Source: Halorussus ruber (GTDB taxonomy: Archaea; Halobacteriota; Halobacteria; Halobacteriales; Haladaptataceae). From it: DNA of 64,000 bases. Shown here piece after piece: positions 1 through 7,885 of this stretch. The stretch is taken from assembly GCF_004765785.1 (NCBI RefSeq), contig NZ_ML219769.1:62001-126000 (forward strand), in the 5' to 3' direction. The notes under the pieces are model-generated. The model saw nothing but the letters and a program-made list of their open reading frames with translations. It searched no databases and was not told the DNA's origin. The position numbers were made by a program, and so were the translations under genes. The stretch's first letter is position 1. Every line of letters starts with the position of its first letter.

Positions 1-97
1 TCCCGAGGACGGCGAAGACGAGCGCGAACCAGAGCGTGTCGAGCGGGAGGCCGAACAGCGGGCCGTCGGCCAGCGAGAGCGCGACGGGGTCAGTCAT
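1..97 (-). CDS. cydB: cytochrome bd ubiquinol oxidase subunit II (N-terminal part; runs off window)
   Basis: Only the first 32 codons are inside the window, starting MTDPVALSLADGPLFG and continuing LPLDTLWFALVFAVLG, the start of a first membrane segment. The ATG overlaps the last 8 bases of cydA, so the two are translationally coupled. Subunit II partners CydA in the membrane quinol oxidase that reduces O2 to water. The identification rests mainly on position after cydA and the hydrophobic start; the rest of the gene is outside the window. Confidence 0.8.
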   Translation of the reverse strand, partial: MTDPVALSLADGPLFGLPLDTLWFALVFAVLG

Positions 98-1514
98 CGC
101 TCGGGACCCCCTCCGCGCTTTCGGGCGTCTCGGCGGCGGGTTTCGGCGGGTCGGCCGGTGCCTGTTTCGGCGGGTCGGTCGGTGCCTCCTCGCGGATGAT
201 TCGGAGGACGACGTAGGTGTACAGCACGAGCAGGAGGCTGTAGACCACGACGAAGCCGACGAGAGTGGCGAGGGCCTCGGTCCCGGTCAGGTTCGGCGAG
301 ACGCCCGCGCTGGTCTTCATCACCCCGTCGATGACCCACGGCTGGCGTCCGACCTCGGTGACTATCCAACCGAGTTCGACGGTGAGAATCCCGAGGACCG
401 ACGAGCCGACGAGTGCTTTTGCGAGGAGATCGTCCTCGAAGAGTTTGCCCTGAAGCCAGCGGACGCCGCCCCAGAACGAAAGCAGGATGAACCACATGCC
501 GAGGCCGACCATCGCACGGAAGGACCAGAACACGATGGCGACGGGCGGGTCCTCGGTCGGGATGTCGTTCAACCCGGTGATGGTCGCGCCGGGATTACCG
601 CCGCTGGCGAGGATGGACGCGAGGAAGGGCAACTCGATTACGAATAGCTCCTCGGCGCGCGGGTCCGTGATGTCCGAGACGCTCGTGGGGAAGGCGAGGA
701 GCTTCAGCCCGACCGACGAGTCGGTGTCGTACTGGGCCTCCATCGCGGCGAACTTCTGGGGCTGGGTATCGGCGACATGGCGGCCGTAGGCGTCACCGTG
801 GATGGCCTGAAACGGCGCGGTGACGAGCAGGACCGCCAGACTGATTTTCATCGTCTTGCGCCAGAACTGCGTGTCGCGGTCGGTCCAGACGAAGTACGCC
901 GCGACTCCCGCCATGAACAGCGCGACCGAGAGGACCGCGGCGTTCTGCATGTGGACGAACATCCACGGGAATCGCGGGTTGGCGTAGGCGGCGATGGGGT
1001 CGACCAGCGAGACGATCGGCTGGCCGTTCTTGGTCGCCATCTCGAACCCGCGGGGCGTCTGCATCCACGAGTTGGCGATGAGAATCCAGACCGCCGAGAG
1101 CCACGTGCCGAGGCCGACGAAGATGCTCGACAGCATGTAGAGGCGGTCGGTGACGCGCTCGCGGCCGAAGACGAAGATGCCGAGGAACGTCGCTTCGAGC
1201 ATGAACGCCATCATCCCCTCGACGGCCAGCGGGCCGCCGAAGAGTTCGCCCGCGGCGGTCGAGAACGCCGCGAAGTTGGTGCCGAACTCGAATTCGAGGA
1301 CGATGCCCGTCACGGTTCCGACCACGAACGAGATGGCGAAAATCTGGGTCCAGAACGCTCGGAGTTGTTCGTATACCTGTTCGTCGGTCCGTATCTCTTT
1401 CCACGTGAAATAGATGAGGAAGGGCGCGAGGCCCATGCTCATCACGGGGAAGATGATGTGGACGATGGTCGTCACCGCAAACTGGAGTCTGCTGGCGATG
1501 ACTGGGTCGATCAT
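90..1514 (-). CDS. cydA: cytochrome bd quinol oxidase subunit I
   Basis: This 474-aa polytopic membrane protein is the haem-bearing, quinol-oxidising subunit of a bd-type terminal oxidase. The haem-ligand and proton-path residues known from E. coli sit at matching positions: H19 in TTIVHIIF, E99 and E107 in VEGMMAFMLEATF, H188 in MFVHMQN and M335 in SFRAMVG. The GRQPW motif is near residue 390. The quinol loop is short, as in Bacillus-type CydA. The C-terminus after the last helix is a Pro/Ala-rich tail (KQAPADPPKPAAETP). It is first in a two-gene operon with cydB, overlapping it by 8 bp. An oxidase of this type suits microaerobic or sulfide-containing conditions, which fits the nearby sulfur genes. 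Confidence 0.96.
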   Translation of the reverse strand: MIDPVIASRLQFAVTTIVHIIFPVMSMGLAPFLIYFTWKEIRTDEQVYEQLRAFWTQIFAISFVVGTVTGIVLEFEFGTNFAAFSTAAGELFGGPLAVEGMMAFMLEATFLGIFVFGRERVTDRLYMLSSIFVGLGTWLSAVWILIANSWMQTPRGFEMATKNGQPIVSLVDPIAAYANPRFPWMFVHMQNAAVLSVALFMAGVAAYFVWTDRDTQFWRKTMKISLAVLLVTAPFQAIHGDAYGRHVADTQPQKFAAMEAQYDTDSSVGLKLLAFPTSVSDITDPRAEELFVIELPFLASILASGGNPGATITGLNDIPTEDPPVAIVFWSFRAMVGLGMWFILLSFWGGVRWLQGKLFEDDLLAKALVGSSVLGILTVELGWIVTEVGRQPWVIDGVMKTSAGVSPNLTGTEALATLVGFVVVYSLLLVLYTYVVLRIIREEAPTDPPKQAPADPPKPAAETPESAEGVPSDD

Positions 1515-1631
1515 TTGGTGTGAGGTGGTGTCGGGGTGTCAGTTCGGCGGGCGTCACCGCGGTTCGTGCGGTTCGTACCGCAGTTCATACTAGTGTACGG
1601 CGCGCCCGCGAGGCAGGACTCCGCGGTCAGG

Positions 1632-2315
1632 TCATCGGTCGCTCGTGACGAACCACCAGTCGTAGTACTCGTCGCGGTCGGGGTCCAGTTCGTCCTCGCG
1701 CGCTCGGGCCTCGCTCTCGGTGCTCGGCGGCGACAGCAGAACCTTGTCGCCGAACGTCTCGTTGTCGGGCCAGTCGGCGGGCGCGGCGACGCCGTCGTCG
1801 TCGCTCTTCTGGAGCGCGCGGAGCGACCGCAGAATCTCGTCGATGTTCCGGCCGATCTCCATCGGGTAGGTCAGGACCAACCGGACGATTCCCTCGGGGT
1901 CCACGACGAAGACGCTCCGGACGGTGGCGGTGCCCGCGCCGGGGTGGAGCATCCCGAGTCGCTGAGCGACGCTCCCTTGGTCGTCGGCGACGATGGGGAA
2001 GCCGATGTCTACGTCGAGGTTCTCCCGAATCCACTCGGTCCACTTGATGTGGGAGTGAACGCGGTCCACCGAGAGGCCCAGCAGTTTCGCTCCGAGGTCC
2101 TCGAACTCGTCGCGGCGCTGCTCGAAGGCCACGAACTCGGAGGTGCATACCGGCGTGAAGTCGCCGGGGTGGCTGAACAGGACGAGCCACTCGCCCTCGT
2201 ACTCGTCGGGAAGCGACAGGTCGCCGTGACTCGTCTGGACTTCCAGTTCGGGGAAGCGGTCGCCGATTCCGGGTGTCTCGACCGTCGTCGCGTCGGTCTC
2301 AGTTGAGTCTGACAT
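1632..2315 (-). CDS. peroxiredoxin (PRDX6/AhpC-TSA family, 1-Cys)
   Basis: This 227-aa thiol peroxidase would reduce H2O2 and alkyl hydroperoxides in the cytoplasm. The peroxidatic site is FSHPGDFTPVCTSE with C57. The C-terminal arm ends YYDWWF, typical of archaeal PRDX6-like enzymes. I see no second cysteine anywhere, so unlike the Aeropyrum enzyme it should work as a 1-Cys enzyme with an outside thiol donor. The first ~14 residues are a Thr/Glu-rich extension. It stands alone: upstream (2316-2517) is an AT-rich promoter region and downstream is the cydAB promoter. Pairing of bd oxidase and peroxiredoxin suggests an oxygen-stress neighbourhood (inference). Confidence 0.93.
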   Translation of the reverse strand: MSDSTETDATTVETPGIGDRFPELEVQTSHGDLSLPDEYEGEWLVLFSHPGDFTPVCTSEFVAFEQRRDEFEDLGAKLLGLSVDRVHSHIKWTEWIRENLDVDIGFPIVADDQGSVAQRLGMLHPGAGTATVRSVFVVDPEGIVRLVLTYPMEIGRNIDEILRSLRALQKSDDDGVAAPADWPDNETFGDKVLLSPPSTESEARAREDELDPDRDEYYDWWFVTSDR

Positions 2316-2517
2316 TCTATCTAACGATTGGAGACGCCCACACTAAACGGGCCTTCTACGAACTATTCTTTCGGACTTTCCGGAGACTCGTTGTGAAGTC
2401 CGAAACAATATTTCTGGTTGTTCGAGCTGAGGTACTCGTTGGCACAGGTATATTTCGCAGTTACCGGAATCGAAACGGAAAAAGATAGCCAGCGGGCGAG
2501 GTCGCGTCGGCGCGCCG

Positions 2518-3357
2518 TCAGTCGTCGCCCTCGAAATCCACGCCGCCGAGGCCGCGGGCCGCCGCCAGCAGGCGGCCGAGCGCACGTCGCACGTCGGCGT
2601 CGAACAGCGCCCGGAACAGTCCGAAGAATCCGACGGGTTTCGGGTCCTCTTGGGCGAAGCCGTCGATGGTCGCGTCGAGGGCCGCGGTGACGCTCGGGTC
2701 GCCGAGTTTCTGCATGAACGCCACCATGTTGCCCGCGTTCCGCCCGAGTTCGTACATGTCCACGTCGTTCTCTGCGTGGGCGTCGGCGAACCCGGCGGCG
2801 GCCATCCGGAGGTCCCGAATCGCGTCGCGGTTGTCGGTCGCGGCGTCGGTCAGTTCGGGCGTGAGTTCCGTTGCGAGGTCGTGGGTCGCGTCCAGCAACT
2901 CCAGCATCTCGACGAGCGTGTCGGCGTTCTCGCCGAGTCGCTCGACGAGGACGAGCGTGTCCTCGTTCTCCAAGGTTGGTCGAACGCGTTCGAGGACCTC
3001 GCGGTTCTCTCGCACCGCCACGACGAGTTCGGGCACGAGGTCGTCGGTGAGGTCCTTCGAGACCGCGAGGAGGTCCAGCAGTTCGACCAGCGTCTCGGAC
3101 TGCTCGCCGACCTTCTGGAGGAGGACCATCGTCTCCTCGCGCTCGAAGGCGACCCGGAGGTCTCGAATCGGCTCGCGGTTGTCTCGAACCGTGTCGCGGA
3201 GTTCGGGCACGAGTTCCGCGGCCAACTCCTCGGTCACGGTGAGCAGTTCGAGGAGTTCCGCGAGGTTCGCGTCGTTCTCCTCGATGGCCCGCGCCAGTTC
3301 GTCCGCGTCGAGTTGTGCGGCGGCGTCGGAGCCGACGCTTCGGTCTTGACTAGCCAT
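2518..3357 (-). CDS. DUF1641 family protein
   Basis: This 279-aa acidic helical protein is made of three internal repeats of about 50 residues with the pattern ELLxLLxxxxxLxxELxPEL..VRDNRE (roughly 30-75, 87-125, 142-180). It ends in the conserved DUF1641 segment GNMVAFMQKLGDPSVTAALD near residues 208-230. DUF1641 proteins commonly sit beside sulfide:quinone oxidoreductase-like flavoproteins, and here the ATG lies 1 bp after the stop of one. An accessory or membrane-attachment role for the flavoprotein is inferred; no catalytic motif is visible. Confidence 0.85.
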   Translation of the reverse strand: MASQDRSVGSDAAAQLDADELARAIEENDANLAELLELLTVTEELAAELVPELRDTVRDNREPIRDLRVAFEREETMVLLQKVGEQSETLVELLDLLAVSKDLTDDLVPELVVAVRENREVLERVRPTLENEDTLVLVERLGENADTLVEMLELLDATHDLATELTPELTDAATDNRDAIRDLRMAAAGFADAHAENDVDMYELGRNAGNMVAFMQKLGDPSVTAALDATIDGFAQEDPKPVGFFGLFRALFDADVRRALGRLLAAARGLGGVDFEGDD

Positions 3358-3358
3358 G

Positions 3359-4528
3359 TTAGGGAAGCGGGTCGTAGCCCCGGAGCCAGAGGTTCCAGTA
3401 GACGCTCGGCAGGACGTTGATGTCCATTATCCAGTTGGCGCGGCTCTCGACGGGCGCGGAGATGCTGTTCTCGTAGTCGAACTCCGCGACCATCGCCTTG
3501 CCCTTCTTCGTGAGGAGCGGACAGGCCGCGTAGCCGTCGTAGGCGGCGGTCTGGGGCTTGTCCTCCATGTGGGCGGTGAGGTTGTCGAGGACGACGTGAG
3601 CCTGCTTCCGCGCGGCGGCGGCCGTCTTGGCGTTCGGAGTGTCGCCGGCGTCACCGAGCGCGAACACGTCCGGGTACGTCTCGTGCTGGAGCGTGTGCTT
3701 ATCGACGGTGACGTACTCGCCGCCGTCGGTCAGCGGCGAGCGTTCGGTGAGGGCCTTCTGGCCGTACTGGGGCGAGACGGGTACGTAGAAGTCGTATTCG
3801 AGCGAGTCGCCCTCCTCCGAGCGAATGACGCCGTTCTCGTAATCGACCGACTCGACGGTGAAGTTCAGTTCGGCCTGAATGCCGCGGTCGGCCCAAATCT
3901 CCTCCAGTTTCTCGCGGTAGGGCGAGACGCCGAAGATGGCGTCGCTCGGTTTCGTCATGACGACCTCGACGTCGTCGCGGATGCCGCGCCGCCGGAAGTA
4001 GTCCTCGGCGAGCATCGTCATCTTCAGCGGGGCACCCCCGCACTTGATGGAGGTGTCCGGAACCGAGACGACGAAGCGCCCGCCGTCGAACTCGGGGAGG
4101 GCCTCTCGCATGCTCATCGCGCCCTCGTAGTGGTAGAACGGGTGGACGGAGTCGGTCTCCTTCCAGCCTTCGACCATCCCCGGCGTCGTCTCGGGGGCGA
4201 GTCGGTGACCCAGCGAGGCGACGAGATAGTCGTAGTCGAGGTCGTCCTCGGAGAGCGAGACCGTCTTCTCCTCGGGGTCTACGCCCGTGACCTCGTCGTG
4301 GACGAACTCGACGCCGTCGCGGAGGATGTCCCGAACGTCGCGGAACTGGTCGTCGGGGTCCATGTACCCGAACGGGAGGAGGTAGAACGACGGCTGATAG
4401 GCGTGTTCGGTACTCTTGTCTACGATGGTGATTTTCGCATCGGTGCGGTCGAGCCGGCGCGAGAGCATGTTGGCGGTCATCGTCCCGCCCACCCCCGCAC
4501 CGAGTACCACGATGTGGTCCATAGACAC
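3359..4528 (-). CDS. sulfide:quinone oxidoreductase-like FAD flavoprotein
   Basis: This 389-aa pyridine-nucleotide-disulfide-type flavoprotein begins with the FAD-binding dinucleotide fold VVLGAGVGG (residues 7-15). It has a second FAD motif VFALGDAG near 288-294. Two cysteines sit at SQR-typical places, C163 (IKCGGAPLK) and C336 (AACPLLTKKG), fitting the redox pair that carries the polysulfide bridge in sulfide:quinone reductases. Such enzymes oxidise sulfide to sulfane sulfur and pass electrons to the quinone pool at the membrane face. It leads a two-gene operon with the DUF1641 gene and stands near rhodaneses and a TauE exporter. The alternative is a type II NADH dehydrogenase-like enzyme, less likely given the cysteine pair. 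Confidence 0.88.
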   Translation of the reverse strand: MSMDHIVVLGAGVGGTMTANMLSRRLDRTDAKITIVDKSTEHAYQPSFYLLPFGYMDPDDQFRDVRDILRDGVEFVHDEVTGVDPEEKTVSLSEDDLDYDYLVASLGHRLAPETTPGMVEGWKETDSVHPFYHYEGAMSMREALPEFDGGRFVVSVPDTSIKCGGAPLKMTMLAEDYFRRRGIRDDVEVVMTKPSDAIFGVSPYREKLEEIWADRGIQAELNFTVESVDYENGVIRSEEGDSLEYDFYVPVSPQYGQKALTERSPLTDGGEYVTVDKHTLQHETYPDVFALGDAGDTPNAKTAAAARKQAHVVLDNLTAHMEDKPQTAAYDGYAACPLLTKKGKAMVAEFDYENSISAPVESRANWIMDINVLPSVYWNLWLRGYDPLP

Positions 4529-4872
4529 TCAATCTTTGGCGTGGCGATACCTGACCGTTGAGATACCCGAGAGAATGTTGGTCAGTTAGTCGTCTTCAGA
4601 ATTCCTCCGACAAAAATTTCGGAATGGTCGCGGAGGCGGAGCGGAACTCATGACTGCGGTGGTCGCAGGGACGGGGCGAGACCTGATTGTGACTGGGGCG
4701 GGAGAGGGTGTTGAACAATCGTAGAGCAATATATACAAATATTAAAGAAATATTTATATGCTTAAAGTGAAGAAATAGATGTGTGTAACTTCACGGACGC
4801 GACGACGGCGCGGGTCGGCGCGAGACGACCAAGACGGGCGACGGAAAACCAGCCGACGACTCCGAGCAGTCG
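4529..4872. other. intergenic region with an AT-rich island
   Basis: This is a 344-bp gap upstream of the SQR-like gene and downstream of the HTH-rhodanese gene, both on the minus strand. I see no convincing gene. The SQR promoter should lie in the first ~60 bp. At 4728-4775 there is a strongly AT-rich island (ATATATACAAATATTAAAG) with TATA-like tracts on both strands; what it would drive is unclear. Confidence 0.5.
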
Positions 4873-5976
4873 TTACCGGGACTTCTCGGGGTCGTTCTCG
4901 CAGGTCTCGACCGGCACGTCCAGCAGGTTGCCCCACTCGGTCCACGACCCGTCGTAGTTCGTGACCTCGGGGAACTCCAGCAGTTCCGAGAGGGCGAACC
5001 AGACGAGCGCGGAGCGTTCGCCGATGTTACAGTAGACGATAATCTCGTCGTCCTCCTCGATACCGACCTCGGCGAAGGGTCGTTCGAGGGCGCGGCGGTG
5101 TTCGAAGCGGCCGCACTCCCGGACGAGGCTCGTCCACTCGATGTTGACCGTCCGGGGGATGTGTCCGCTGGCGCGGGCCGGAACGTCCGCGTCGCCGCAG
5201 TACTCCTCGGGCGAGCGAACGTCCACGATGGTCACGTCCTCGGAGAGGGCGTCCTGCACGTCGCGTCGGTAGGCCCTGACGTGGTCGTTCGGGGGCTGGG
5301 CCTCGTACTCGACCGGCGTGACCTCGGGCGTCTCGGTGGTCGTCGGGTAGTCGTTCTCGGTCCAGTAGTGCTTCCCGCCGTTGAGCAGGCGCACGTCGCG
5401 GTGGCGGTAGTACTTCAGCGCCCAGTAGACGAACGCCGCCAACTCGTTGAAGCCGTCGCTGTAGAGGACGACCGTCGAGTCCGGCGTGATACCGCGCTCG
5501 CCCAGTAGCGTTTCCAATCGGTTCGCGTCCGGAATGGTGCGCGTCCCGGCGTCGGAGAAGTCCCGTTTCAGGTCGAGTTCGACGGCACCGGGGATGTGGC
5601 CGGTGTCGTACTCGTCGCCAGTCGAGACCTCCACGAGGCGGAACTCGGGGTCGTCGGTCTCGAACTCCTCCAGTTGCCTGTAGAGGCCGTCGGGGCGCAC
5701 CAGCACGGACTCCGGATACCCAGTCGCGGTGGTCCCGATGGACCGCCTGCTGACGCTGTAACAGGTCTGGCGGCCGTCACGGAGCGCCGGGGCGGCCTCC
5801 ACGAGACCTTCCTCCTCGAGTTGCGTGAGACCGTATCTGGCGGTCCGCGAACAGAGGAGGGTCTCCTCGGTGATCTGCTTGAGCGTCATCGACCCCTCCC
5901 GAGAGAGAACGTGAAAGATGAACTTCGAACTGGGTGGGAGGTCTACGAGGATTTCCTCGACCGATGAGTCTTGCAT
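4873..5976 (-). CDS. winged-helix HTH fused to two rhodanese domains
   Basis: This 367-aa protein has a DNA-binding module at its start (about 10-75: FIFHVLSREGSMTLKQIT.., SRTARYGLTQLEEEGLV), then two rhodanese domains (about 105-215 and 230-360). The second holds the active loop YCNIGERS with the catalytic cysteine near residue 316, and it has a CxxGxRS form. The first domain has serine in the equivalent place (LYSDGFN), so it is probably not catalytic, as is usual in tandem thiosulfate sulfurtransferases. The fusion suggests a regulator that senses sulfane sulfur directly (inference). ATG at 5976 is preferred; a GTG lies 9 bp upstream. It diverges from the rhodanese-TauE operon, with a near-perfect palindrome in between. 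Confidence 0.88.
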   Translation of the reverse strand: MQDSSVEEILVDLPPSSKFIFHVLSREGSMTLKQITEETLLCSRTARYGLTQLEEEGLVEAAPALRDGRQTCYSVSRRSIGTTATGYPESVLVRPDGLYRQLEEFETDDPEFRLVEVSTGDEYDTGHIPGAVELDLKRDFSDAGTRTIPDANRLETLLGERGITPDSTVVLYSDGFNELAAFVYWALKYYRHRDVRLLNGGKHYWTENDYPTTTETPEVTPVEYEAQPPNDHVRAYRRDVQDALSEDVTIVDVRSPEEYCGDADVPARASGHIPRTVNIEWTSLVRECGRFEHRRALERPFAEVGIEEDDEIIVYCNIGERSALVWFALSELLEFPEVTNYDGSWTEWGNLLDVPVETCENDPEKSR

Positions 5977-6061
5977 TATTCCCACAAGACAACCTTAGGG
6001 CCGGTCCGATAAGACGTTATTGGTTCCATCGGCGGTGGCGGTCGGCCTGATAGCGCGAAAA

Positions 6062-6079
6062 CAGGCTTGCAAAAGCCTG
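6062..6079. promoter_or_regulatory. short inverted repeat in the divergent sulfur promoter
   Basis: CAGGCTT-GCAA-AAGCCTG is a perfect 7-bp-arm hairpin, 14 bp away from the larger palindrome at 6093-6115. It lies in the shared upstream region of the HTH-rhodanese gene and the rhodanese/TauE operon. It may be an operator half or a small RNA hairpin. Confidence 0.4.
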
Positions 6080-6092
6080 AAAACGGCGTAAA

Positions 6093-6115
6093 GTACCGGA
6101 AATAATTTCGGGTAC
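6093..6115. promoter_or_regulatory. near-perfect 23-bp palindrome, candidate operator
   Basis: The sequence GTACCGGAAAT / AATTTCGGGTAC reads as its own complement except at two symmetric mismatch positions and the centre base. It is midway between the divergent HTH-rhodanese gene (start 5976) and the rhodanese operon (start 6209). A dyad there is the expected binding site for the adjacent HTH protein, which would then control both directions. Confidence 0.55.
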
Positions 6116-6208
6116 TCCGGGGTTGCGGCGGTCGTAACGGTGGTCTACCACACATTATTCTCCCTGCTCGAATCGTTTTACGTGCAACACCGCTAGGGAC
6201 ACCCAACG

Positions 6209-6553
6209 ATGGTAGAAACGATATCGGCCGAAACCTTGCAAGACATGCGAGACGCCGACGAGGAGTTCGTCCTCATCGACACGCGCTCGCCGGAGGCGTT
6301 CGACGACCGGCACGTCGCCGGGGCGGAAAACGTCGAGTACTCCGGCGACAGGGACGAACTCGTCGGCGAGTTCGACCCGGACCGACTGGACGCCGACGAG
6401 ACGGTCGTCACGATTTGCGCGACCGGCCGGTCGGCCGAAATGTTCTCCGAATGGCTCGAAGCCGAGGGTCACGCCCACGACGTCAAAACCGTCGAGGGCG
6501 GGATGGAGGCGTGGCGTACGGTCTCGGCAGACATCGCCGTCACCGACGACTAA
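6209..6553 (+). CDS. single-domain rhodanese (sulfurtransferase)
   Basis: This 114-aa cytoplasmic rhodanese carries the features LIDTRSPEAFDDRHVAGAENV (substrate-side loop) and an active loop ICATGRS with C70 as the persulfide-forming cysteine. Single-domain enzymes of this length (GlpE/PspE-like) move sulfane sulfur between thiosulfate or polysulfide and acceptor thiols. It is first of a three-gene plus-strand operon with a 49-aa membrane peptide and a TauE/SafE exporter, 19 bp from the former. Control by the divergent HTH-rhodanese protein is inferred. Confidence 0.93.
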   Translation: MVETISAETLQDMRDADEEFVLIDTRSPEAFDDRHVAGAENVEYSGDRDELVGEFDPDRLDADETVVTICATGRSAEMFSEWLEAEGHAHDVKTVEGGMEAWRTVSADIAVTDD

Positions 6554-6572
6554 ACCAACTCTCCCACAACCA

Positions 6573-6722
6573 ATGTTCGGAATCGAAACCCTCTCCGGCA
6601 ACGCGAAAGCGCTCGCCCTCGTCGGACTCGTGTTCGTCCAAGCAATCTCACTGTACGTCGTCTACGGCGCACTCGGACAGGTACTCGGACCTCGAATCCG
6701 GAGCGCCCTGCGGGGTGAATAG
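6573..6722 (+). CDS. 49-aa single-helix membrane peptide
   Basis: This small ORF (MFGIETLSGNAKALALVGLV..., ending LGPRIRSALRGE) has one hydrophobic helix at about residues 12-38 followed by a basic tail. It lies between the rhodanese and the TauE/SafE gene with 19-bp and 2-bp gaps, all on the plus strand. That tight spacing and the codon bias support a real gene. Small proteins of this type (haloarchaeal DUF7512-like) recur before sulfite-exporter genes; I am recalling that family from memory. A role as subunit or stabiliser of the exporter is inferred. Confidence 0.75.
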   Translation: MFGIETLSGNAKALALVGLVFVQAISLYVVYGALGQVLGPRIRSALRGE

Positions 6723-6724
6723 CG

Positions 6725-7726
6725 ATGGAAATACTCGGCATGAGCGCGCTGATGGTCGCCACGTTCACCGGCTTCGGCCTGCTCATCGGCATCCTGTTCG
6801 GGTTCTTCGGGATGGGCGGGTCGTTCCTCGTCACGCCAGCGTTGCTCGTGATGGGATTCCGGTCGGAGGTCGCGGTCGGGAGCGGCCTCGCGTTCGTCTT
6901 CGGGACGAGCGTCATCGGGGCGCTCAAGCACCGCGGTCTCGGACAGGTCGATTACAAACTCGCCGTGTTGATGGTCGTCGGGATGACCAGCGGCATCGAG
7001 GTGGGGAAGTACGTCATCGAGTTCCTCAGCGCGGCCGGGGCGCTTGACCTCTTCATCAGCGTCGCGTACATCGGCCTGCTGGCAATCGTCGGCCTCGTCA
7101 CGCTCCGCGACGCCCGAAGCGACGACGACGGCGACGACGGCAGCCGATTCGCCGAGAAACTCCGGAACGTCCGCATCCCGCCGACCATCTCGCTCAACGG
7201 CGGTTCCAGCGTCTCGCTGTGGATAATCCTCGCGGTCGGCTTCGGCATCGGCATCCTCTCGGGCATCCTCGGGGTCGGCGGGGGCTTCCTGCTGATGCCC
7301 GCGATGATGTACGGCTTCGGCGTGCCCGCGGCGGTCGCGGTCGGCACCGACATCCTCCAAATCACCCTCTCGGGAGCGTTCGGCGCGTTCACCTACGCCC
7401 AGTCGGGCTACCTGAACCTCCCGGTCGTGGCGTCCCTGCTCACCGGGAGCGCGCTCGGTGCCCGAATCGGCGCGGCCGCGACGAGTCTGGCCAACGAGGA
7501 CGACATCAAGGGGTACTTCGCGGCGATGCTGTTGGCTGGCAGTCTGGCAGTTGCGAGCAAGAACCTCGGCAACGCCTTCGACGTGTCGGTGCTACAGACG
7601 GTCAGCATCGTCCTCATCCTCGGGTCCGCACTCGTGGTGAGCGCGGCCGTGCTGTACAGCAGCATCACCGAACTCCGAGCGAACGGCGTGAGCGAGGCGA
7701 CCGACGCCCACGCGAAGGCGGACTGA
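6725..7726 (+). CDS. TauE/SafE family sulfite/sulfur-compound exporter
   Basis: This 333-aa membrane protein has about eight helices in two repeats. Each repeat carries the family glycine motif: GFFGMGGSFLVTPAL near residue 27 and GILGVGGGFLLMPAM near residue 178. A charged cytoplasmic loop (RSDDDGDDGSRFAEKL) separates them. TauE/SafE proteins move sulfite, sulfoacetate or similar anions across the membrane. As the last gene behind a rhodanese it most likely exports a sulfur oxidation product or exchanges sulfane-sulfur compounds. The start at 6725 is 2 bp after the peptide gene. Confidence 0.92.
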   Translation: MEILGMSALMVATFTGFGLLIGILFGFFGMGGSFLVTPALLVMGFRSEVAVGSGLAFVFGTSVIGALKHRGLGQVDYKLAVLMVVGMTSGIEVGKYVIEFLSAAGALDLFISVAYIGLLAIVGLVTLRDARSDDDGDDGSRFAEKLRNVRIPPTISLNGGSSVSLWIILAVGFGIGILSGILGVGGGFLLMPAMMYGFGVPAAVAVGTDILQITLSGAFGAFTYAQSGYLNLPVVASLLTGSALGARIGAAATSLANEDDIKGYFAAMLLAGSLAVASKNLGNAFDVSVLQTVSIVLILGSALVVSAAVLYSSITELRANGVSEATDAHAKAD

Positions 7727-7885
7727 CGCCCCAGCAGTTCGATTTTTCGTCCCGAAACGCAGCGCCTATCATCTCGGTGTCTCCTACTCCGAGACGACTT
7801 TAGCGATGGCTTCGAAATCACCCCCCGAGCCGGTGTTGGCGGGCGTTCGCCAGACGAGGGCGTTCGACCGAGGGGCCACGAGGAC

